Shown in pieces: positions 16,048-24,885 of a stretch of 40,553 nt of DNA. Every line of letters starts with the position of its first letter. Positions within the stretch are counted from its first letter, which is position 1. Source of the DNA: Pseudoprimorskyibacter insulae (GTDB lineage: Bacteria; Pseudomonadota; Alphaproteobacteria; Rhodobacterales; Rhodobacteraceae); NCBI RefSeq assembly GCF_900302505.1, contig NZ_OMOJ01000017.1, positions 1 to 40,553 of the forward strand. Direction: 5' to 3'. The notes under the pieces were generated by a model, which saw nothing but the letters and a program-made list of their open reading frames with translations, was not told where the DNA came from and searched no databases. The position numbers and the translations under genes were made by a program.

Positions 16048-16929
16048 CTACGGATCAATCACCGTGACCCCATCCATGGTTGAGATCATCTCAAGATCTT
16101 CGTCATAGATTTCGGTCAACTTGTCGATGAAGGCTTCGTCCCAGCCGGGGACATCCAGTTCTTCTTCGATCACGTCATCGCGGGCGTATTTATCAAGGAA
16201 CGCAAGCTTGGCGCGGCGGCGCTGAGCTTCGTTCAGTTCGGGGTTTTCGGCCAGATAGGCGCGGAACCGTTTCATCCCTTCGGGCATCATGATTTCGGTC
16301 AGCAAATCAAACGCCCCGGCGATTTTGCTGCCCGCCGGAACACCGGCGATGCGGCGGATCAATTCCCCCCACAGCAGGGGCGTATCTTCGTTGCACCAAA
16401 CCGTGATGGGCATATCCGGCAGTTCCATGCGAATGCGTTCGATCAGATGCGACCAGCGCAGGTGCAACGGATCAATCCCGCCCAGCAGATTGCCGACCGT
16501 TTCGTGGGGCGTGACCGCCAGAACCGCAGGCAACAGCGTCGCAGGATTGCGCAGCGCCAGATACAGTTCCAACTGATCGCCCGCGAACATTTCCGACATG
16601 GCGCGCAGGCGCATTTCAGCGTTGCGGTAATACCGCCCGCCAGAAAACATCAACTTGGGCACGCAAAAGATATTCTCATGGCTGAGCACCATGCGTTCGA
16701 CCTTATCACTGTCTTCCGACAGGATGGCATCCATCAACACATCGCGGGCTTCGGGCGACGGGCGATTGTCACCAAGCGTGGCCAGCGTATCAGACAGCAA
16801 CGCACGATAGCGGCCAGGGCCAGGAATGGCCGTGCCTGAGGCGCGAAACCTGTCGGCATTGCGCAAAAGAACCTTGAGCAATTTGTCGTCATCGGTGCAA
16901 TGCACACCGCCGTGTAAAATAATACGCAT
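16048..16929 (-). CDS. Sulfotransferase-like protein of unknown function
   Basis: A 293-residue protein that I cannot assign to a named family with certainty. The N-terminus (MRIILHGGVHCTDDDKLLK, then an Asn-rich helix and a PGPGRYR segment) is laid out like sulfotransferases that begin with hIGxxKTGTTslQ, but the P-loop Lys-Thr-Gly-Thr is replaced by HCTDDD. PAPS binding in the normal way is thus doubtful. The C-terminal half is acidic (EEELDVPGWDEAF). ATG at 16929 was chosen; a GTG at 16950 would add seven residues. No signal peptide or membrane segment is seen. It is divergent from the iron permease, sharing an 85-bp promoter region. Confidence 0.6.
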   Translation of the reverse strand: MRIILHGGVHCTDDDKLLKVLLRNADRFRASGTAIPGPGRYRALLSDTLATLGDNRPSPEARDVLMDAILSEDSDKVERMVLSHENIFCVPKLMFSGGRYYRNAEMRLRAMSEMFAGDQLELYLALRNPATLLPAVLAVTPHETVGNLLGGIDPLHLRWSHLIERIRMELPDMPITVWCNEDTPLLWGELIRRIAGVPAGSKIAGAFDLLTEIMMPEGMKRFRAYLAENPELNEAQRRRAKLAFLDKYARDDVIEEELDVPGWDEAFIDKLTEIYDEDLEMISTMDGVTVIDP

Positions 16930-17014
16930 ACCTGAGGTCTTTATTGTCACTGCACCTCGGTACTATAAGCGGTTTTATAAGCAGTTAAACCGAATAAAAG
17001 CGACAGGAGCAGCA

Positions 17015-18673
17015 ATGGCCCTTGCCGAGACCTCTGAGCCGATCAAGCGTGCCTCGCGCTGGGGCGTTTCGCCTTGGTCGATCGGTGCTGTTGCCATTGC
17101 TTTTGTCGTTCTGGCCCCCATCCTTGCGGTTCTGGTGATGGCGCTGTTCCCGACCCAGAACATCTGGCCGCACCTTCTGTCCACCACCCTGCCCCGCTAC
17201 CTGATCACGACAGGCATTCTGATGTTCTCGGTCGGGCTGATCGCCGCCATGGTCGGCACGGGCGCGGCTTGGCTGGTATCGCGCTATGATTTTCCGGGAC
17301 GGCGCAGCTTTGAATGGCTGTTGCTGCTGCCACTGGCGATCCCTGCCTATATCGGGGCCTATGCGCTGGTCGACTTTCTGGAATACGCTGGCCCCGTTCA
17401 GACCGGGCTGCGGCAGATCTTTGGCTGGGAAACCTCGCGCGATTATTGGTTCCCGGAAATCCGGTCGCTTGGGGCGGCGATCATTGTACTGTCCGCGGCG
17501 CTTTACCCCTACGTCTACCTGCTGACCCGCGCCGCGTTCCGCGAACAATCGGCCAGCGCGGAAGAGGTCGCGCGGTCCTTAGGCGCGGGGGCCGTATCGC
17601 GGTTCTTGCGCATCGGCCTGCCGCTCGCCCGCCCCGCAATCGCGGCGGGCGTGGCCATTGTCATGATGGAGACGGTCAACGATTTCGGCACCGTCGACTA
17701 TTTCGCCGTACAAACCCTGACCACCGGGATTTTCAGCGTCTGGCTCGAAAGCAACAACGCAGGCGGCGCGGCGCAGATCGCCAGCGTTGTTCTGACGCTG
17801 GTAATCTTGCTGGTCACGCTTGAGAAAACCTCTCGTCGCAAGATGCGGTTCTTCAACCTATCCACCCGCCACCGCCCGCCCGCACGGGTGCACCTGCGGG
17901 GCCTGATGGCTTTTGGCGCGCTTTTGGCCTGCCTGATCCCGTTCGCCGTGGGCTTTATTCTGCCAACCGCCGTGATCCTCAGCCATGCGATTGAAAATGC
18001 CGATGTCTGGGCTGACCCGGCCCTGCTCAGCGCGGCGTGGAACACGATCTCGGTCGGCGGGACGGCGGCCATTCTGACCGTGCTGCTGGGCGTCTTTATG
18101 GTCTACGGCGTGCGCCTGTCCGGGCGGGGCCTGCCGCGCCTGTTGCTGCCGATCACCACCATCGGCTACGCCGCCCCCGGTGCAGTGCTGGCGGTCGGTA
18201 TCTTGATCCCGCTGGCCTTTCTGGACCACCGCCTTGCCGATCTGATCGAGGGGCTAACCGGGCGGCCCGCCGGGCTGATCCTGACCGGAAGCGCCTTTGC
18301 GCTGGTGCTGGCCTATTGCGTGCGGTTCTTTGCCATTGCCCAAGGCGCAGCCGATGCCGCCATGGGGCGCGTTTCGCCCAATCTGGCGCTGGCCGCGCGG
18401 TCGCTTGGCCGCAACCAAACCCAGACCCTTGGCAGCGTCTATTACCCGCTGATCCGGGCCTCCATCGCGTCGGCCCTGCTGCTGGTGTTCGTCGATTGCG
18501 TCAAGGAACTGCCCGCCACGCTCCTGCTGCGGCCGTTCAATTTTGACACGCTGGCCACCCGCGTGCATGAACAGGCAAGCTTGGAAAACCTTGGCAACGC
18601 CTCGCCTGCGGCGGTTCTGGTCATTCTGGTGGGCCTTTTCGCGGTTGGCCTGCTGGCACGGGCAAACCGCTAA
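17015..18673 (+). CDS. Ferric-iron-type ABC transporter permease (fused double domain)
   Basis: A 552-residue inner-membrane permease made of two tandem six-helix transporter domains, as in FbpB/AfuB/SfuB. Two ATPase-contacting EAA loops are visible: EEVARSLGAGAVSRFLRIGLP in the first half (about residues 185-205) and LALAARSLGRNQTQTLGSVYYP in the second half (about 455-476). The loop KELPATLLLRPFNFDTLATRV near the end is typical for iron(III) permeases. The ATG at 17015 has GACAGGAGC just upstream. The binding-protein and ATPase genes are not adjacent; a tRNA gene follows. Substrate is inferred from family resemblance; thiamine or phosphonate systems have related folds. Confidence 0.88.
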   Translation: MALAETSEPIKRASRWGVSPWSIGAVAIAFVVLAPILAVLVMALFPTQNIWPHLLSTTLPRYLITTGILMFSVGLIAAMVGTGAAWLVSRYDFPGRRSFEWLLLLPLAIPAYIGAYALVDFLEYAGPVQTGLRQIFGWETSRDYWFPEIRSLGAAIIVLSAALYPYVYLLTRAAFREQSASAEEVARSLGAGAVSRFLRIGLPLARPAIAAGVAIVMMETVNDFGTVDYFAVQTLTTGIFSVWLESNNAGGAAQIASVVLTLVILLVTLEKTSRRKMRFFNLSTRHRPPARVHLRGLMAFGALLACLIPFAVGFILPTAVILSHAIENADVWADPALLSAAWNTISVGGTAAILTVLLGVFMVYGVRLSGRGLPRLLLPITTIGYAAPGAVLAVGILIPLAFLDHRLADLIEGLTGRPAGLILTGSAFALVLAYCVRFFAIAQGAADAAMGRVSPNLALAARSLGRNQTQTLGSVYYPLIRASIASALLLVFVDCVKELPATLLLRPFNFDTLATRVHEQASLENLGNASPAAVLVILVGLFAVGLLARANR

Positions 18674-18840
18674 ACATTTACCAGCCATTTACAAAAAACT
18701 CCTCGCATACAGTAGAAGCCGGATTGCGCTTTGCATCGTGATCGTCTAATCCGCTCTCTGAGATGGGCAATTGGCATAGCTTCTTACAAGTACGCTAATC
18801 GTCTTATCCAAATGGCATTGGGTCTCAGAACTCATAGCCC

Positions 18841-18916
18841 GCCCCTATAGCTCAGCTGGTAGAGCAACTGATTTGTAATCAGTAGGTCCGCGGTTCGAGT
18901 CCGTGTGGGGGCACCA
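18841..18916 (+). tRNA. tRNA-Thr (anticodon TGT)
   Basis: A 76-nt cloverleaf with encoded CCA. The acceptor stem pairs GCCCCTA (18841-18847) with TGGGGGC (18906-18912), followed by discriminator A and CCA at 18914-18916. The anticodon arm is ACTGA / TCAGT around loop TTTGTAA, placing TGT at 18874-18876. The T arm contains GGTTCGAGTCC. The flanking stretches (18674-18840 and 18917-19037) show no other gene. Confidence 0.97.
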
Positions 18917-19037
18917 TTTTTCCTTAAGAGGCGGTCAAAACCAAGCCATGGGGCAGCGCGTTTTCGTGGCGGCGGGCCAATCGCTTTGCCACCAGAGTTT
19001 CCCCCGGTGGCAACGGCTTGTAGCGATACAGCCGGAC

Positions 19038-22000
19038 TTAAAACAGCAAGTCGTGGGTGGTGCCGCCCACCAGAAGATTGATCTCTCGCTGAGCTTCGCC
19101 GTCGATCAGCGCCCATAGGATCTGGCCCGTGGGGCGATAGATGACGAAGGCCTCAGCCACACCAGCGGCGCCGGCGCTTGGGGTTTCGGTGAAGTTGACC
19201 TGGAACTGGTCTTTGGTCGCTCCTCCTTGGCCGAACATCAGCACATCGCCCTCGGCGGCGTTGTAATCCTGGATCCAGTCGGACCCGTGATCGAAGATGC
19301 CCAGATGGAAGAACCGGTCCGCGCCAGTGCCGCCATTGACCCGGTCAAAGCCAAAGCCACCGTTGATAAAATCATCGCCGGTGCCGCCAAAGATCAGGTC
19401 GGACCAAGCCTGCCCGGTCAGCACATCATCGCCATCGCCGCCGATGATATTATCGACGCCAAAACCGCCAGTGATGGTGTCATTACCCGCATCGCCGCGC
19501 AATTCGTCATTGCCGTAGCTGCCGTCGATACTGTCATTGCCATCGCCGCCGTAGATCACATCGCGAATATCATCTTCGGACGCGCCGCCGATCAGGACAT
19601 CATTGCCGCCATTGCCAACCAACGTATCGCTGCCATCGAGGCCGCGCAGCGTATCGTTGCCCTCTTCTCCGCGCAGGATGTCATTCGCGGATGTTCCGGT
19701 CAGGTCAAAATCCCGGATCAACGCCCGGTCCGAATAGGACGAAAAACGCACCAGCTTGTCTGTGAACTGCAACAACTCAACCCCGCGCAGAACATCCGTC
19801 CCGAAGGCTGAGGTGACCGTCGCCTCATCGCCGTAGCGCAGGACGGTAACCTCATCCGATTTGAGATCATAGATCGCGGTATCCACGCCGACGCCGCCAT
19901 CAAGCGTATCATCACCGTAATTCCCGATCAGGCTATCCGCGCCTTCGCCGCCATACAGAACGTCTTGGCCGGGACCGCCGTCAATGCTGTCGTGACCGTT
20001 TTCACCATACAGCACATCGGGGTCCGTTGGGCCTGCGTCGTAAATGGTGTTCGCCACGGAAACCGTCGTCTGCTTGCCATCGGCAGCGGTGACACGGACC
20101 TCGACCTTGTCGTCGCCGCTGGTCAGGCCGTCCACATCCAGATCAAAGCGCAGGCCAAAGGGCGACGGTTTCAGCACCGAGGAGTCGTAATTCCCAACGA
20201 CTTGGCCATTTAGCAAGACCTGCACCCCGGCAATGGCGCTTTGGTCGATCGTGCTCTCGATCAGACGGGCCGACAGCTGGCTTGGGTCGGTTACGATCGT
20301 GGCGCTGCCATTGCGGATGCCATCGTCGATGATGTCCATATTCTCATCCGAGGCAGAGTTGCCAACCGCATATGTGCGGATATCGACGCCCAGCGCCTGC
20401 AACTGCTGAACGCGGTATGGCACGCCTGCGGTGTCTGCCTCGCCATCGGACAGGAAATAGAGAATGCGTTGATCGGATTGCGACTGCTGGAAATGCGCAA
20501 TGGCCAGATCCAGCGGCGGCAAGAACTCGGTCCCGCCGGTTGAACGCAGACTTTGCGACGTACGCACGATATCGGCCAGACCATCGTTGTTCTGGTCGGC
20601 CCCAGCGGTTCCCGTGGCATGGACATTCGCACCCGAGGAAAAGCGGATCAACTTGACGTCAGAATCGCCCATCCGGGCGTCATTGGTGATGGATTTCATC
20701 AGCGAGTCAAAGGCGACGATCTCGGCATCCAAAATGGTACCGCTGGTGCCATCGCGGTTGGCATCCGGCACACTGATAGACCCCGAGAACCCGGACGACG
20801 TGCTGCCCGACACGTCCAGAACCACCACGATATCAGCCCCTTCGGTGGTGAACACCTCTGGCGCGACAAAGCCGGATATTGTTACCGTCCCGGCCGAAGT
20901 TTCGCTGACGCTGGTCATCGACACGCTGATCGGGCTGTAATCGTCCAAGATGGCCGATCCGTGTGTGTACTGATCGGGCGCGCCGTCGATCTGCACCGTC
21001 GCGTCATAGCCAAGAATGGTGTCGTTTCCGTCGCCGCCAAGAATGGTGTCGGCCCCATTGCCACCGGCCAGCATATCGCCCTGATCGTAGCCCGAGAACT
21101 TTTCGTTCAACCCACCGCCAAGATGCGTCATGCCCACGGAATTTGGCGTTGTCGTCATCTCGACAAAGGCCTCAAACCCGACCCGGTCCGAGGTAAGCGT
21201 TTCGGTCGTGCCGAACCCGTCGACATAGCTGGCCTGAACGGTCAGGAAAGCATCAAAATCGTTGGTGGTTACAGTGTAAGTCGCGCCGGTTTCACCCGTC
21301 ACGGCAATCCCATCGCGGAACCATTGATATGAGGTGAAGCTGTTCAGCCCGTCCTCATCGGCCAGATCGGTCGGGATCATCGTCAGCACTTGGCCCTGAA
21401 TGGCGCGGCCCACGATGGCAATCCCGCCGGTCGGCAAGTTGTTGGCGTTGGTCACTTCGGCGGTTTTGCCGCTGGTGACGCTTTCTTCGGTGCCATAGGC
21501 ATCGGTGTAGGTCACCCGCACAGACAGTTGCGATCCGACCTCGTCCTGCGTGGGCGAATAGGTTTCCGAGGTCGCGCCAACAATGTCGAACGGCGTGCCT
21601 GTGCCGCCCACACCATTGTTGATCCACTGATAATGGAAGGTGCCGAGCCCGTCTTCGTCCGATAGGCTCGAGGCATCGGCGGTCAGTTCGCCTTTCTCTG
21701 CGGCGGTGCCAGAGATCAGAACAGTGCCGCGCGGCGTATCGTTGACGTTCTCAACGACAAACACGTTGGACTCGACCGTCTCTAGCGTGCCTTGACCATC
21801 CACATAGCTGACTGCGACCGAGATTTTGGTGCCGACATCCACCTGCTGCGCCCAGAGACGGTCATTCGTCGCCCCGTCAATGGCAACACCGTCGCGCAAC
21901 CACTGATAGCTGAATTCACCCAGCCCGTCTTCATCTGCCAGTTCATTGTTGTAGGAATTGAGCTCAACCGTAATCACCGCGCCTTCGTCGGTGTATAAGA

Positions 22001-24125
22001 CGCCACCGTCGCGGCTTTTGACAATAGTGGACCGAAGTGCCGCCCCGCCAGTCGGCGCGCTATTCACGTTCTGCACCTTTGCCGTCTCACCGCTGGTGAC
22101 GGTTTCTGCCACACCGGCCCCATCCACATAGGACACTACGACCGAAAGCCGCGTGCCCACATCCTCTTGGTCGGGCGTATAGGTGGCAGCCGTTTCTTGG
22201 TAAATCTCAGCCCCGTCGCGCAGCCATTGATAGGTGAACGCGCCTAGCCCATCGGCATCCCTCAGCCCCGAGGTATCGGCCGTCAGAACCTGATTTTCGG
22301 CGGCATCGCCGGTGATGGCCACAGCCCCGGTCGCGTAGGCATTGTCAGAAAAGATCTGTGCTTTGAGGAAGTTATCATTGGACCAGCTGACGATCAGCTT
22401 GCCATCGTCAATGACGTCAACGGTCGGTTCATACAGAGTGCTGAACGCGATCTCTTGCCCATCGCGGTCCACGTTCGCCTGAAACTCATCCCCGACACGT
22501 CCGCCAAACCGATCAAAACGCTGCGCATAGACGTCGCCGTAGACCACGGTAAATCCACCGTCAGAATTGGCGACGACGCTCGGCCCACCGTTGGTGTTGT
22601 ACAAAGTGCCTGTGCTGATCTGGAATTCTTCGCCAACCGCCGCTCCTGACGGATCGAAGATTTGGCCCATCGCGGCCTTAACACCAGCGCCCGAATACCA
22701 GACGACGACAGTGCTACCGTCCTTCAACACCGCAATATCAGGGTAAACCTGACCGTATGTCCCGGTGGTGCCGACCTTCATTTCCGCCCCGGCCGCCGCG
22801 CCCGAGGCGTCATAGCGCTGCGCATAGACGCCGTTCACAGAACCGGTCTGCGCATAAGACATCCATACGACCATAAACCCGCCGTCATTCAACGCTGTCA
22901 AGCGCGGCGCCAACTGCGCGTTTTCGGTGTAGGTGTTGACTTGGAATTCCCCGCCGGCCGCGTTGCCCGCACTGTCAAAACGCTGGCCGAAAATCCCGTC
23001 TTTCGACCCATCCTGACCATTTTCGGCAATGTTATTGTAGGGCGACGACTGCCAAACAACGACATAACCGCCATCTTTCAGCGTGACGATGCTGGCCCGG
23101 TCCTGATTGCCCTGACTGACGCTGTTCACCACAAAACGATCGCCAATCGCCGCGCCAGTGTTGTCATAGCGCTGAGCCACAATTTCCGCGTAAGCCTCGC
23201 CGCTGAACGCTTTGGTCCCGACGACAACGAAACCGCCATCTTTCAGCGCCGCGACGTCCGGCTGGCCGTCAAAATCAATTTCAACCGCCTGACCCACGGG
23301 ATTGTCGGCGCTGTCGTATAGCCGCATCCAAACACTTTGGTAGCGTTCATACACGGCCACATAGCCGCCGCCTGCCAAAGCCGTCACGTTTTGGTCGGCG
23401 GTGTAATAGGTGCGGTCGATATCAAAGCCAGCGGTTGTCGGCTTCAACCTGCCCATCTGCCCCGTCGAAAGGACGGTCGCCGTTTCCGCGCTGACGATGC
23501 GTTCGTAATTGTCCTGCCCGTCCGTGTAAGACACGGCAACGGCGACTTCGCTGCCGAAATCCGCATCAGTAAGCGTAAAGCTGTCGGTCGTCGCGCCCTC
23601 AATCGCGGCGCCATTACGCAGCCACTGATAGCTAAGCGCGCCCATCCCATCCAGATCGCTCAGCCCAGTGGTTTCGGCGACCAAAGTTCCACCGATCACA
23701 GCGTTTCCGATTAGATCCACGTCGCCCAAAGGCGGCAAGTTCGCGGTGTTTGAAATCGTCAGCAGGTAGGTGCCAGTGCGCTGGCTCGTGCTGACGTTGT
23801 TCGAAGTGCGCGCCCAAATGTAGAACGTTCCGGTGTCCTGCGCTTCAAAGGTCAATTGGCTGTCGCGCAGATACCCGCCATCGTCATCATAAGTGATGTT
23901 GGGCAAACGATCACTGGCGGCATCGTATACGCCATAAATCATTGGATTGAACAACGTCCCCTTCTGCGAAGAGCTGCCCTCCATATCGATCTGATACTGA
24001 CGCCCGGCGACCAGATCGACGGCAAACCAGTCGTCATCTCCGCTGCGCTCCAGCGTTTCAAGGATGCTTTCACCGACTTTGATTGCGCCTGCGGTTTCCG
24101 GTGTCTCGCCAATATCGTCGGCCAT
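19038..24125 (-). CDS. Giant secreted RTX protein with Ig-like, propeller-like and von Willebrand A regions
   Basis: A 1,695-residue acidic protein, probably exported by a type I system since it has no Sec signal peptide and ends in calcium-binding RTX repeats. Domain order: PPC-like beta domain (about 5-125); an Ig-like repeat (130-215) with SYQWLRNG; five or more repeats of the form DGGFVVVW...YAQRxDxxGxxxG (220-595), probably a beta-propeller; four further Ig-like repeats with YQW(L/I/F) (600-985); short RTX block (1010-1040); a von Willebrand A domain (1096-1300) with intact MIDAS residues D1104, S1106, S1108, T1199 and D1227; RTX blocks at 1370-1420 and 1475-1610; C-terminal secretion-signal-like region. 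ATG at 24125 has AGGAGG 8 nt upstream. A surface adhesion or biofilm role is inferred. No transporter genes are adjacent. Confidence 0.92.
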   Translation of the reverse strand: MADDIGETPETAGAIKVGESILETLERSGDDDWFAVDLVAGRQYQIDMEGSSSQKGTLFNPMIYGVYDAASDRLPNITYDDDGGYLRDSQLTFEAQDTGTFYIWARTSNNVSTSQRTGTYLLTISNTANLPPLGDVDLIGNAVIGGTLVAETTGLSDLDGMGALSYQWLRNGAAIEGATTDSFTLTDADFGSEVAVAVSYTDGQDNYERIVSAETATVLSTGQMGRLKPTTAGFDIDRTYYTADQNVTALAGGGYVAVYERYQSVWMRLYDSADNPVGQAVEIDFDGQPDVAALKDGGFVVVGTKAFSGEAYAEIVAQRYDNTGAAIGDRFVVNSVSQGNQDRASIVTLKDGGYVVVWQSSPYNNIAENGQDGSKDGIFGQRFDSAGNAAGGEFQVNTYTENAQLAPRLTALNDGGFMVVWMSYAQTGSVNGVYAQRYDASGAAAGAEMKVGTTGTYGQVYPDIAVLKDGSTVVVWYSGAGVKAAMGQIFDPSGAAVGEEFQISTGTLYNTNGGPSVVANSDGGFTVVYGDVYAQRFDRFGGRVGDEFQANVDRDGQEIAFSTLYEPTVDVIDDGKLIVSWSNDNFLKAQIFSDNAYATGAVAITGDAAENQVLTADTSGLRDADGLGAFTYQWLRDGAEIYQETAATYTPDQEDVGTRLSVVVSYVDGAGVAETVTSGETAKVQNVNSAPTGGAALRSTIVKSRDGGVLYTDEGAVITVELNSYNNELADEDGLGEFSYQWLRDGVAIDGATNDRLWAQQVDVGTKISVAVSYVDGQGTLETVESNVFVVENVNDTPRGTVLISGTAAEKGELTADASSLSDEDGLGTFHYQWINNGVGGTGTPFDIVGATSETYSPTQDEVGSQLSVRVTYTDAYGTEESVTSGKTAEVTNANNLPTGGIAIVGRAIQGQVLTMIPTDLADEDGLNSFTSYQWFRDGIAVTGETGATYTVTTNDFDAFLTVQASYVDGFGTTETLTSDRVGFEAFVEMTTTPNSVGMTHLGGGLNEKFSGYDQGDMLAGGNGADTILGGDGNDTILGYDATVQIDGAPDQYTHGSAILDDYSPISVSMTSVSETSAGTVTISGFVAPEVFTTEGADIVVVLDVSGSTSSGFSGSISVPDANRDGTSGTILDAEIVAFDSLMKSITNDARMGDSDVKLIRFSSGANVHATGTAGADQNNDGLADIVRTSQSLRSTGGTEFLPPLDLAIAHFQQSQSDQRILYFLSDGEADTAGVPYRVQQLQALGVDIRTYAVGNSASDENMDIIDDGIRNGSATIVTDPSQLSARLIESTIDQSAIAGVQVLLNGQVVGNYDSSVLKPSPFGLRFDLDVDGLTSGDDKVEVRVTAADGKQTTVSVANTIYDAGPTDPDVLYGENGHDSIDGGPGQDVLYGGEGADSLIGNYGDDTLDGGVGVDTAIYDLKSDEVTVLRYGDEATVTSAFGTDVLRGVELLQFTDKLVRFSSYSDRALIRDFDLTGTSANDILRGEEGNDTLRGLDGSDTLVGNGGNDVLIGGASEDDIRDVIYGGDGNDSIDGSYGNDELRGDAGNDTITGGFGVDNIIGGDGDDVLTGQAWSDLIFGGTGDDFINGGFGFDRVNGGTGADRFFHLGIFDHGSDWIQDYNAAEGDVLMFGQGGATKDQFQVNFTETPSAGAAGVAEAFVIYRPTGQILWALIDGEAQREINLLVGGTTHDLLF

Positions 24126-24205
24126 AGCGAATGCCTCCTTGAAAATAGGTCCGATCAAAATTCGTGAATTGTTTATGGCTCAATAGCGCCGGTCACCAGT
24201 ATAAA

Positions 24206-24220
24206 TTCGCATTTTGCGAA
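24206..24220. promoter_or_regulatory. Perfect palindrome upstream of the RTX gene
   Basis: TTCGCA and TGCGAA flank a 3-nt centre (TTT), a perfect 6+3+6 inverted repeat about 80 bp upstream of the RTX start codon and 185 bp upstream of the DUF3237 gene on the other strand. It lies in the 279-bp divergent region 24126-24404, which contains no gene I can see. It could be a repressor or activator site for either gene; I cannot assign a protein to it. Confidence 0.35.
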
Positions 24221-24404
24221 ACCCCATGCAAACTCACATAGCAAAAACACGTTTGCTTTCCATCTATGACCGCCCAAGAACCGCTTTTTCGGGACTGCTG
24301 TGCAAGAATACATCGCATGCTTACAATTTACTCTTGTCCCGCCCTGCCCGATTGCGCCATGCCTAGGGCGTCGCCGAGCTCGGGCGCAACGCTAAGGGAC
24401 CAGC

Positions 24405-24884
24405 ATGACACTATTTGATCAAACGCCATTTCCAACGCTGTCTTACCGCCTGTTGTGGGAGGCCATTGTTGATATCACCGAGGTTCAGCCACTGGGCGAA
24501 AGCCCCAAGGGCGAACGTCGGATTGTGCCGATCATCGGCGGCGAATTTCGCGGCGGGCCGGACTTTCCGGGGCTGAACGGCAAAGTTTTGGCAGGTGGTG
24601 CAGACCGGCAATTGATCCGCAAAGACGGCGGCAAGGAACTGGACGCGCTCTATGAGATGCAGGTGGACGATGGCACGATCCTGACAATCCACAACCGCGT
24701 CGTGATCGACGAAAGCGGCCAAGGCCCGCGTCAGGCCCTGTCGCGGATCGAGGTAACGGCACCAGAAGGGCCATGGGATTTCCTGAACCGCCGCCTGATC
24801 GTCGGCACGCTGCAACCGCTGCGCCCAGCGCGCAACGCCGTGCTGATCCGAGGATGGGAAATGGCCGAGGCGATGCCAGTCTGA
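24405..24884 (+). CDS. DUF3237 (UPF0311) family protein
   Basis: A 159-residue small beta-rich protein of the DUF3237 family, recognised from its opening (LSYRLLWEAIVDI), the central GGEFRGGPDFPGLNGKVLAGGADRQ-type strand-turn region (about 44-70) and the ending TGTLQP-like strand (VGTLQPL) followed by a short tail. The function of the family is unknown; a lipocalin-like binding barrel is sometimes proposed. AAGGGAC precedes the ATG by 4 nt. The gene converges on the downstream rRNA methyltransferase gene with 1 nt between stops. Confidence 0.85.
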   Translation: MTLFDQTPFPTLSYRLLWEAIVDITEVQPLGESPKGERRIVPIIGGEFRGGPDFPGLNGKVLAGGADRQLIRKDGGKELDALYEMQVDDGTILTIHNRVVIDESGQGPRQALSRIEVTAPEGPWDFLNRRLIVGTLQPLRPARNAVLIRGWEMAEAMPV

Positions 24885-24885
24885 C

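Noticed and set aside
16933-16949. Possible iron-box (TGA...TCA) before the iron permease
   Set aside because: The spacer is 11 nt, not the 9 nt of the iron-rhodo-box, and no second half symmetry was found.
19300-21100. Clustered short GGxGxD-type DNA repeats suggesting a tandem repeat or CRISPR
   Set aside because: These are codons of RTX and Ig-like protein repeats; period and divergence fit protein repeats, not a CRISPR array.
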